Source: Ciceribacter sp. L1K22 (lineage in GTDB: Bacteria; Pseudomonadota; Alphaproteobacteria; Rhizobiales; Rhizobiaceae). From it: a stretch of 64,000 bases of DNA. Below, piece after piece: positions 30,514 through 39,000 of this stretch; position 1 is the first letter of the stretch; every line of letters begins with the position of its first letter. A program made the position numbers and the translations under genes. Under the pieces are notes generated by a model. The model was not told where the DNA came from and made no database searches. It saw only the letters and a list, made by a program, of their open reading frames with translations. Location: NCBI RefSeq assembly GCF_017599385.1, contig NZ_JAGFPK010000001.1:126177-190176 (forward strand), given 5' to 3'.

Positions 30514-30957
30514 ATGTTATCGCTGCGACACATCACAGCCTTGCTTCTGGCGCTCGCGCTTCCAGTGCAGTATGCCGAGTCCCGGCAGCGTCTGTCCGGG
30601 CCGGTGACGGCCAATCTCCTCGAAGTCATTGACGGTGATACCTTGCTCGTGGAGGCCACGCCGTGGCCGGATCATCGCATCATCACCTATGTGCGACTGA
30701 GAGGGATCGATGCGCCAGAGCTTCGCTCGTCCTGCTTCGAATCCCGGCGTCGGGCCATCGAGGCGAAGGACGTGCTGAAGAGCCTTGTCCCCGACGACGC
30801 GACGCTTGAACTGACGGACATCGCCGGCGACAAATATTACGGCCGGATCGTCGCTGCCGTCCGCCTTAAGAATGGCCAGGATCTGGGGAGCGCGATGTTG
30901 TCGGCAGGCCTCGCAAGGCCATACGACGGTGGCCGAAAGGAACCGCCTCTTTGCTAG
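30514..30957 (+). CDS. Thermonuclease-family (SNase-like) exported protein
   Basis: A 147-residue protein with a signal peptide (about 1-22) and one staphylococcal nuclease-like domain: VIDGDTLLVEA near residue 39, LRGIDAPELRSSC, and YYGRIVAAVRLKNGQDLGSAMLSAGLARPYDGG. The catalytic Arg/Glu positions of true SNase are only partly recognisable (RLRGIDAPE supplies Arg, Asp and Glu), so nuclease activity is likely but not certain. It should be periplasmic or secreted. It converges with acs; a hairpin lies between them. Confidence 0.87.
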   Translation: MLSLRHITALLLALALPVQYAESRQRLSGPVTANLLEVIDGDTLLVEATPWPDHRIITYVRLRGIDAPELRSSCFESRRRAIEAKDVLKSLVPDDATLELTDIAGDKYYGRIVAAVRLKNGQDLGSAMLSAGLARPYDGGRKEPPLC

Positions 30958-30963
30958 ATTGAT

Positions 30964-30989
30964 GCCCCTCCCGTTTGCGCAGGAGGGGC
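30964..30989. terminator. Hairpin between convergent nuclease and acs genes
   Basis: Perfect 8-bp stem GCCCCTCC (30964-30971) with GGAGGGGC (30982-30989), 10-base loop. No T-run follows on either strand, so intrinsic termination is uncertain; the position between two convergent stops is the main support. Confidence 0.45.
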
Positions 30990-30998
30990 GAAACATCG

Positions 30999-32951
30999 TC
31001 AGGGAGCGCGGTTTTGCCGATTGGCGATCAGGTCATCGACCACACCCGGATCGGCGAGCGTTGACGTATCTCCGAGCGCGCCGAAGTCGTCCTCCGCAAT
31101 CTTTCGCAGGATGCGCCGCATGATCTTGCCGGATCGCGTTTTCGGCAGTCCGGGAGCGAACTGGATCTTGTCCGGAGTGGCGATCGGCCCGATCTCGGTG
31201 CGGACATGTTTGACGAGGTCCTGGCGGAGCTTGTCGTCACCCTCATGATCCGCCATCAGAGTCACGTAGCAATAGATGCCCTGACCCTTGATGGGGTGCG
31301 GATAGCCGACAACTGCGGCTTCGGAAACGAGGTGGTGCGAGACGAGCGCCGATTCGACCTCGGCGGTACCCAGACGGTGGCCTGACACATTGAGAACGTC
31401 ATCGACGCGTCCGGTAATCCAGTAGTACCCATCTTCGTCGCGGCGGCAGCCATCGCCGGTGAAGTATTTGCCCTTATAGGTAGAGAAATACGTCTGAATA
31501 AAGCGCTGGTGGTCACCGTAAACCGTCCGCGCTTGACCGGGCCAGCTGTCGATGATGCACAGATTGCCGTCTGCCGCCCCTTCGATGACATTGCCTTCGT
31601 TATCGACGAGTTGCGGCTGAATGCCAAAGAACGGACGGGTGGCCGATCCGGGCTTGAGATCGGTGGCGCCGGGTAGAGGCGTAATCAGAATACCTCCAGT
31701 TTCAGTTTGCCACCATGTATCGACGATCGGCGAGCGCTGATCGCCAACCACGTTGTAGTACCATTCCCAGGCTTCGGGATTGATGGGCTCGCCGACGGAA
31801 CCGAGGAGGCGGAGGCTGGATCGCGAAGATCTCTTCACGAAGTCGTCGCCAGCTCCCATGAGAGCGCGGATGGCGGTCGGAGCGGTGTAGAACACGTTGA
31901 CCTTGTGCTTGTCGATCACTTCCCAGAAACGCCCCTGGTCCGGGAAATTCGGCACGCCTTCGAACATCACCGTGGTGGCGCAGTTGGCGAGCGGACCGTA
32001 GACGATGTAGGAATGCCCCGTCACCCAGCCGACATCGGCGGTGCACCAGTAGATCTCGCCGTCCTTGTAGTCGAAGACGTATTCATGCGTCATGGACGCG
32101 TACACGAGATATCCGCCGGTCGTGTGCAGGACACCCTTTGGCTTGCCGGTCGACCCGGACGTGTAGAGGATGAACAGCGGATCCTCCGCCTTCATCTTCA
32201 CCGGTTCGCAATGCGGCTTAACCTTCGCCGTTTCCTGATGATACCAGAGATCCCGGCCGGGTGCCCATTCGATCTTGCCACCGGTGCGCCGCACGACGAG
32301 CACCTTGTTGACGATCACGTACTGCTTCGCGGCAATGTCGATCGCTATATCGGTGTTTTCCTTGAGCGGCACGGGCTTGCCGCCGCGAACACCCTCGTCG
32401 CAGGTGATCACGAACGTCGATTCGCAGTCGACGATACGTCCAGCCAGCGCCTCGGGCGAGAAGCCACCGAAGACGACCGAGTGGATGGCACCGATGCGGG
32501 CGCAGGCGAGCATCGCATAGGCCGCTTCCGGAATCATCGGCATGTAGATGGTGACCCGATCACCCTTCTTCACGCCATTTGCCTTCAGCACGTTCGCGAG
32601 GCGGCACACCTGCTCGTACAGCTGGTTGTAGGTGATCTTCTTGTCGATATAGGGGTTGTCGCCTTCCCAGATGATCGCCGTGCGTTCGCCATGGGTTTTC
32701 AGGTGCCGGTCGATGCAGTTGTAGGACACATTGGTAATGCCGTCCTCATACCATTTGATCGGGACCTTGCCCCTGAACGAGGTGTTCTTGACCTTCGTGT
32801 ACGGCTTGAACCAGTCAATGCGCTTGCCATGCTTGTCCCAGAACTTGTCCGGATCCTCGACACTGTCCTGGTACCATTTCAGATATTTTTCGTTATCGAT
32901 CAAAGCGCGGCTCTTGGCCGACTTGAGAACCGGATAGGTCTTGGCAGACAT
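30999..32951 (-). CDS. acs: Acetyl-coenzyme A synthetase
   Basis: AMP-forming acetate-CoA ligase that turns acetate into acetyl-CoA. The 650-residue protein has the ATP-binding motif [54 protein letters not shown] and the C-terminal acetylation-site motif TRSGKIMRR, whose Lys is the usual target of reversible acetylation. The open frame reaches 33017, but ATG at 32951 gives the family start [10 protein letters not shown]. Known members are controlled post-translationally by Lys acetylation; whether the enzymes for this are present is not visible here. Not to be confused with prpE nearby. Confidence 0.97.
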   Translation of the reverse strand: MSAKTYPVLKSAKSRALIDNEKYLKWYQDSVEDPDKFWDKHGKRIDWFKPYTKVKNTSFRGKVPIKWYEDGITNVSYNCIDRHLKTHGERTAIIWEGDNPYIDKKITYNQLYEQVCRLANVLKANGVKKGDRVTIYMPMIPEAAYAMLACARIGAIHSVVFGGFSPEALAGRIVDCESTFVITCDEGVRGGKPVPLKENTDIAIDIAAKQYVIVNKVLVVRRTGGKIEWAPGRDLWYHQETAKVKPHCEPVKMKAEDPLFILYTSGSTGKPKGVLHTTGGYLVYASMTHEYVFDYKDGEIYWCTADVGWVTGHSYIVYGPLANCATTVMFEGVPNFPDQGRFWEVIDKHKVNVFYTAPTAIRALMGAGDDFVKRSSRSSLRLLGSVGEPINPEAWEWYYNVVGDQRSPIVDTWWQTETGGILITPLPGATDLKPGSATRPFFGIQPQLVDNEGNVIEGAADGNLCIIDSWPGQARTVYGDHQRFIQTYFSTYKGKYFTGDGCRRDEDGYYWITGRVDDVLNVSGHRLGTAEVESALVSHHLVSEAAVVGYPHPIKGQGIYCYVTLMADHEGDDKLRQDLVKHVRTEIGPIATPDKIQFAPGLPKTRSGKIMRRILRKIAEDDFGALGDTSTLADPGVVDDLIANRQNRAP

Positions 32952-33073
32952 GAACTCCTCCTCATGTGTATGCGCAGGCTTTTTCGAAGGTCCTCGCCCC
33001 CAGCCATTCGAGTTCATTCATAGCAAAATGCGCCGACCCGACAATTAGACAAAGGTCATTGCGGGACAAAGAA

Positions 33074-33102
33074 TTGCAATTCGCGGGATTTCCGGCTATA
33101 CG
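33074..33102 (+). promoter_or_regulatory. Candidate promoter of the DUF1013 gene
   Basis: TTGCAA (33074-33079), 17-base spacer, TATACG (33097-33102), about 80 bases before the start codon. Each hexamer matches four of six sigma-70 positions. Confidence 0.35.
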
Positions 33103-33181
33103 ACCCTAAATTCCCGGAAATTGTGGTTGAAACCCACGGCCCGCGAGCACCGGCGCGGACGGAGAGAAGGACTATTTTCAG

Positions 33182-33886
33182 ATGGCTCAAGCATTGCTCA
33201 TGCCGAAGGCGACAGCCGTATGGCTTGTAGACAACACGGCGCTCTCATTCGATCAGATCGCGCAGTTCTGCAAGCTCCATCCGCTCGAGGTAAAGGCAAT
33301 CGCCGATGGCGAGGCAGCGCAGGGAATCAAGGGGCTCGACCCGATTTCGACCGGCCAGTTGTCGCGCGAGGAAATCAAGCGTGGTGAAAACGATGTGGCA
33401 TACAAGCTGAAGCTCTCCGAGCCGAAGGTCCGCGTCCCGGACTCGAAACGCCGGGGACCCCGCTACACGCCGGTTTCCAAGCGTCAGGACCGCCCGAACG
33501 CCATTCTCTGGCTCGTCCGGAACCATCCTGAACTGAAGGACGCCCAGATTTCGCGTCTCGTGGGCACGACCAAAAGCACGATCGAACAGATCCGCGACCG
33601 CACGCACTGGAACTCGACCAACCTCACGCCGATGGACCCGGTCACACTTGGCCTCTGCAGCCAGATCGATCTCGACCTGGAGGTGGAGAAGGCATCCAAG
33701 GGCAGGCCTTTGCCGACCGCTGCCGAGCTTGGCGCAACCCTGCAGTCCGCCAACGAGACCGAGTTCCTCGGCAGCGACTATAAGCGCGAGGAAGAGAAGG
33801 AAATCGACGCCAACGCCGTCTTCGCCAAGCTGCAGTCGCTGAAATCGACCCGCAACGAGGATGATGAGGACGACGATCGGTTTTGA
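33182..33886 (+). CDS. DUF1013 family protein, TrcR-like putative cell-cycle regulator
   Basis: A 234-residue soluble protein of DUF1013, a family restricted to alphaproteobacteria and named TrcR, cell-cycle transcriptional regulator, in recent annotation (from memory; not verifiable here). An N-terminal part includes AVWLVDNTALSFDQIAQFCKLHPLEVKAIADG, which looks like a helix-turn-helix, and a second such segment at AILWLVRNHPELKDAQISRLVGTTKSTIEQIRDR. The C-terminus is acidic (NEDDEDDDRF). It is transcribed alone from a candidate promoter, divergent from acs, and ends at a strong terminator. I leave the gene symbol blank because the orthology is not proved. Confidence 0.82.
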   Translation: MAQALLMPKATAVWLVDNTALSFDQIAQFCKLHPLEVKAIADGEAAQGIKGLDPISTGQLSREEIKRGENDVAYKLKLSEPKVRVPDSKRRGPRYTPVSKRQDRPNAILWLVRNHPELKDAQISRLVGTTKSTIEQIRDRTHWNSTNLTPMDPVTLGLCSQIDLDLEVEKASKGRPLPTAAELGATLQSANETEFLGSDYKREEEKEIDANAVFAKLQSLKSTRNEDDEDDDRF

Positions 33887-33900
33887 TCGTTGCGACCTCG

Positions 33901-33929
33901 AAAGCCCGGCCCTCGACCGGGCTTTTTTA
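33901..33929 (+). terminator. Terminator of the DUF1013 gene
   Basis: Perfect 9-bp stem AAAGCCCGG (33901-33909) with CCGGGCTTT (33917-33925), 7-base loop, then TTTTTTA. The A-run on the other side lets it also act on - strand transcripts from pbpC, which ends at 33938. Confidence 0.9.
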
Positions 33930-33937
33930 TTGCCCTG

Positions 33938-36025
33938 TCAAAACAGCTTGATGAACACGCCGACGCTGGCTGCGCGTCCCTGGGCATCGATGACAGTCAG
34001 CCTGGAATAGCCACCGCCTTCAGGGCTCCATTGGCTGACCCTCGAGCGGCTCTGCTCGGCCATAGGCTTCCCATCCGCGAGCCATCGGAACGGTGGCCTG
34101 CCATCCTGGAGTTTTAAAGCCAGCGGTATTGGGGTGCCATCCACTGCGCGTCCGAGTTCAACCTGAGCCCCATCGGGCGGATAAACGATCTGGGGCGCCT
34201 TCTGCCGGCCAGACAGTTGCAACAGTCCATCTGAATCCGTCGAGAAGCGACGAAGTGATGCCGGAAGATCAGCGAGAGCACGTCGCTTTACGCCACCCGG
34301 AGCAGGCGGAAAGGGTGTTCCCACCAGGCCGGACCGCTCAAAGGCGTCAAAAAGAATGGGCGCGGCGGTGCCATAACCCGTCATCGCCGGGACGGCGCCA
34401 TTGTCGGGACGCCCAACCCAGACGCCGATCACGTATCGACCGTCGAAACCGACCGACCACGCATCGCGATAGCCATAGCTGGTGCCTGTCTTGTAGGCTA
34501 TGCCCAAGGATCTGCGCTGGGGCGGTGGCGTAACGCCGGTGAGCACGTCAACCACGTTCCATGCGGCGCTGGCGTCCATCATGGCGGCATCATCGACGTC
34601 GGGTCCCGGCTCACGAATCCCGTCGGTCAGGCGTACCGGCCGGCCGCGATTGCCGAAAGCGGTATAGAGCTGCACAAGCTCGCGAAGCGTTACTCCGGCG
34701 CCCCCAAGTGCGATGGCAAGCCCCGGCGCCTCGTCGCGTGGCAGCTTCAGATCGACCCCCGCCCTTCGAAGGCGAGCGGCGAGTTTCAGCGGGCCCACCG
34801 TGTCGAGCAGCTTCACGGCCGGGACGTTGAGCGATAGCTGCAACGCCTGTCGCACGCTGACGTCGCCTTGATAGGCCATGTCGAAATTCCTGGGACGGTA
34901 GCCGAAGAAGTCGGCAGGTCTATCTTCAACCAGGGTCTCCTGCGCAACCACGCCTTCTTCGAACGCAAGTGCATATATGAACGGCTTGAGTGTTGAACCG
35001 GGCGACCGCTTGACCGTCGTCATGTCGATCCAACCGGAGCGAGTCGGGTCGAAATAATCCGCCGAGCCGACCTCCGCGATGATGTCGCCGGTTCGGGCAT
35101 CCGCCATGACGATCGCCAGAGCCACCTTGTCATCGAGCCGGGCCACCGATTCGCGCGCGACGGCCTCCAGTTGCTCCTGTATCGACTTGCGAATCGTCGA
35201 CCGATGCTCCCGAGCATCCGGTTGCCGCTTTATTGCCGCCTCGGCCAGATGAGCGGCAAGCGCCGGAAGCTGGCGCCGCGCCTTTTGGACCGGCGTCAAT
35301 TGCGCACGTTGAACTTCCGTCTCTTCAACCAACCCCAGCGAGAGGAGCCTCTTAAGGACGCGCGTTCTTGCATTGGCCGCATTCACCGGATGGCGATCAG
35401 GACGGCGGGCCTCAGGCAGCTGCGGCAGCGCTACGAGAAGAGCGGACTCTTCCAGCGTCAACCGGGTCGGCTCCTTCCCGAAATAGGCGAGACTTGCCGC
35501 CCGAACGCCTTCTATATTGCCGCCGTACGGTGCGAGCGTCAGATAAAGGTCCAGGATCTGCTTCTTGCTTAGCCGGCTCTCGATTTGAAGCGCCCTGAAA
35601 ATTTGAACGAGCTTCGTCGTGAACGTGCGGGGACGACCCGGATCGAGAAGCCGGGCCAGCTGCATTGTCAGCGTCGAACCGCCGGAGACGATCCTGCCAT
35701 TCCCGACCAGCTGGCCGGCAGCACGCAGAAGCGCAAGAGGATCCACTCCCTGATGGTCCCAGAACCGCCGATCCTCATACGCCACCAGCATGTCGATCAG
35801 TCGCGGATCGACATCACCCGTCTCCGTTCGCAGACGCCACCGCCCTTCGGGGGTGGCGAACGCCCGCAGCAGACCGCCGTCGGCATCTAGCAGTTCCGTC
35901 GACACGATCGACGCTTTCTCCAAGGGAGGAGGAAACCTCTTGTCGACCCAGAGGACAGCCGCAGTCGATGCGGCAGCGGCCAAGGCCGCGAAAAGACCCA
36001 GCGCCAGGAACAGTCGGGTCTTCAC
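33938..36025 (-). CDS. pbpC: Penicillin-binding protein 1C
   Basis: Bifunctional class A penicillin-binding protein of the 1C type. The 695-residue protein has an N-terminal membrane anchor (about 5-26), a glycosyltransferase domain with catalytic E84 in YEDRRFWDHQGVD, and a transpeptidase domain with the active serine S344 and K347 (SPGSTLKPF) and KTG at 512-514 (YKTGTSYG). A C-terminal BiPBP_C-like beta-sandwich completes it. The start overlaps the alpha-2-macroglobulin stop by four bases, the classical pairing in which both act at the envelope; the macroglobulin is proposed to guard the periplasm when PBP repair is needed. Confidence 0.96.
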   Translation of the reverse strand: MKTRLFLALGLFAALAAAASTAAVLWVDKRFPPPLEKASIVSTELLDADGGLLRAFATPEGRWRLRTETGDVDPRLIDMLVAYEDRRFWDHQGVDPLALLRAAGQLVGNGRIVSGGSTLTMQLARLLDPGRPRTFTTKLVQIFRALQIESRLSKKQILDLYLTLAPYGGNIEGVRAASLAYFGKEPTRLTLEESALLVALPQLPEARRPDRHPVNAANARTRVLKRLLSLGLVEETEVQRAQLTPVQKARRQLPALAAHLAEAAIKRQPDAREHRSTIRKSIQEQLEAVARESVARLDDKVALAIVMADARTGDIIAEVGSADYFDPTRSGWIDMTTVKRSPGSTLKPFIYALAFEEGVVAQETLVEDRPADFFGYRPRNFDMAYQGDVSVRQALQLSLNVPAVKLLDTVGPLKLAARLRRAGVDLKLPRDEAPGLAIALGGAGVTLRELVQLYTAFGNRGRPVRLTDGIREPGPDVDDAAMMDASAAWNVVDVLTGVTPPPQRRSLGIAYKTGTSYGYRDAWSVGFDGRYVIGVWVGRPDNGAVPAMTGYGTAAPILFDAFERSGLVGTPFPPAPGGVKRRALADLPASLRRFSTDSDGLLQLSGRQKAPQIVYPPDGAQVELGRAVDGTPIPLALKLQDGRPPFRWLADGKPMAEQSRSRVSQWSPEGGGYSRLTVIDAQGRAASVGVFIKLF

Positions 36026-39000
36026 GGACGCGCCTGCACTGCCATCCGGCCTGTCGCCGTACGAGCCTGCAGTTCCGGCCGATACATATCTTCCACGTAG
36101 GCCGCAGGATGCTCATACGTGCCGGGACGAACTGCACGGACCACATAGGCCAGGCTGATCACGTCGTTGTTGCCTTGGGGCCTGTCGATCGCAGCGACGA
36201 AGCGGTCATCGCGGAACTCCAGATGGGCGGTTTCGGTCTCGCCGATCCAGCTGAAGTTTTCCAGTTTCGCGCTATCGACGAGGCTTGGATTGTCGATCTC
36301 GAATCCAGCCGGCAGCAGATCGGTGATGAGTATCTGCTGCGGGGAGTCGAGGCTCTCCGTCACCTCCAGCACCACCACGTATCGCTCGTTCTGACTGGCC
36401 TCCGAAATGTTGGCCTCGTTGCCGCTCATGTCGTAGTAGCCGCGATTGATCGTAAAGCCGCCGCCCCCGGCAGCGAGCGGCACGGCTGGCGCGGCCACCG
36501 TCGTTATTGCGACCGACACATTTTCGGTACCTTCGTTTGTGATCGCGAGCGCGTCGGAGAGGATTGCGGACCCTTCCAGCCTGGTTCTGTAAGCACCGGT
36601 GTGCGCAGTTCCGTCTACAGCCAACTTGATCGCATCGTCGCCAGCGGTCAGCGCCCGTGCCGCTAGCAGACCCCAGCTCAGTTCCTGCGTGCTGATATAG
36701 CGCTTCTGCTTCCAGTCGCGCTCTACCATTCGGGTGAGTTCGGGCACGATCGGTGGAACTGGCCGACTTTCCGCCGCCAGCGCCAGAATGGCAGCGGCAT
36801 CGCGTAGCGGCGATCCATAATTTGCGTTGTCGTAGCTGATCTTGGTGATCGACGCCTGCTCGGACATCTGCACCGCATCCAGGAACACTGACTTCGAACG
36901 TGTCTCATCCCCATACAGTGCGAGCGCCGCAGCCAGATGCGCCTTGGCAAGGGGCGTTGGAAAATCGTTCAGAGCCGTATCGACGTAATACCGCAGGTCG
37001 CTCAGCGCCGCTTTCCTGTTCCGGGCGAGCACATAAAGCGCATAAGCGACGGAGTTTCCCTGGACCCTGATGTCAGCGCCATAGCCAACCTGGTTCTGAA
37101 GGTTGTCGAGTGCCTGGACCAGAGCTTCAGCCGGAACGTCGTACCCCTTCTCGCGCGCCCGTGTCAGGAAGTCGGTGACATAGGAGTCGAGCCACATGTC
37201 GCCATATCCGGGTCCCCAGAGACCAAAACTCCCGCTGGACGACTGGAAGGACAAGAGACGGAATATTGCGTCCTGGACCCGTTTTTCGATCTCTTTGCTC
37301 GCCGGCAGTCCGGTCATGGACGCGATCTCGTTGAAGTAGAGAAGCGGCAATGCACGGCTGGTGGTCTGCTCGGCACAGCCATAAGGATAAAGATCGAGAC
37401 TCATGAGCATGGCAGCGGGATCAAGGCCAGATGCGCGGGTGACATTGACGCTGATCGATGCGTCATCCAGCAGGCTGTCTGACAGCAGCTCACCATCGAC
37501 GGCAAGCGTGGCGCCGGGTGACAGCGTCAGTTCCCGGCGCTCCGTGATCGGCAGCGCCGCAGGGCGGACGCGGAGATCAAAGCGGCGCTCCAGAAGCAAT
37601 CCGCTGCCGTTCGTCAGAGCAAGATCTATTGTCCCACCCCCCGCCCGAACAGCGGATAAAGGGACCGTGATCGCCGCTGTCTTCCCAGACGTCAGCTCAA
37701 TCGTCCGCATCGCATCCTGCGGTGCAATTGCGAGGACCGAGTTCGAGGACAAAGCGATATCGAACCCGCCCGAAGGGACATCGGTTGCAGCGAGTTCAAT
37801 CCGAAACTCGGTTTCGTCTCCCGGAGCCATGAAACGGGGGAGATTTGCGCTGATGACAACGGGATCGCGCACGACGACATCCCTGGTGGCATGCCCTACG
37901 CCCTGTTTCGACCAGGCGACAGCCATGAGCCGGACGGTGCCGTTGAATTGGGGAATATCGAACGACACCTCAGCTTTACCGTCGGCATCAAGACGGATCG
38001 CGCCAGAGAAGAAGGCAACCAGTTTTTCTTTCGGCGGGTCTCCCTGCAGCGGGGTCTGGGCGCCGTCGCCCCCCGTCCGGATACGCCCGGCAGCTCCGAG
38101 CGATCCATCGATCAACTGGCCGTAGAGATCTCTGAGCTCGAGGCCAAGACGCCGCTGTCCAAAATACCAGCCGTCCGGATCCGGTGTCTCGTAACGCGTG
38201 AGATTGAGGATACCCACATCGACGGCGGCGACCACAACATAGGCTTCTTGATCGCTGCCCGCGCCGCTGACGCTGATGGGGACAGAAAGAGACTGACGCG
38301 GCTCGATTTTGTCGGGTGTCGCCAGTTCCACCGAAAGCTTTGCGGAACCGGGATCCACCTTTGCCCACACAATGCCGATTGCCCTTGAGGGCATCCGGCT
38401 CTCGATGGCGTCCCCCGGTCTGTGGAGCGATGCGGTTATATACGTTCCGCCGCCCCACGCCTCTGTGACAGGCAGGCGAACCTCTGCCGCCTCCCCGTCA
38501 ACGGTCGCGTCAATGGCAGTCAGCAGGCTGTCGGTACCAACCGTGACAAGGAGCTTGCCGGCAAACCTCGGCGATACCTTTAGGACAGCGGTTTCACCCA
38601 CCGAGTAGCTTTCGCGGTCGAGAGATATCTCGAGAGCATCCGGGGTTTCCGTCGATGCCTGTTCCACGTACCAACCGGCGTCGAACTCCACGCTGGTAGC
38701 CGGAGCGTCTACCGATGTGCCCTCGACCTCCAGGCGGTATCGGCCCCAAGACACTGGAATGGACAATTCCGCACCGTCGGAGGTCAGATCGACCAGCCCA
38801 TCCGCTTCCTGTCTGGTTGTGACAACGGGCTCGAAGCGCCACGAGGTTCCGTCCCGGTACCACTGATAGTTCCGCTCGAGCCTGAGCAGTTTCCAACGCA
38901 GGCCCGACGCTTCCTGTCGATTGCCATCGCTGTCGACAGCCAGAACGTGGAAGCGCGCCAACGCATTCTCGGAAACCGATCCATCGAATTCAGGCTTGAT

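Noticed and set aside
31707..33023. 438-codon open frame on the + strand
   Set aside because: Antisense shadow of acs; low-complexity, no motifs.
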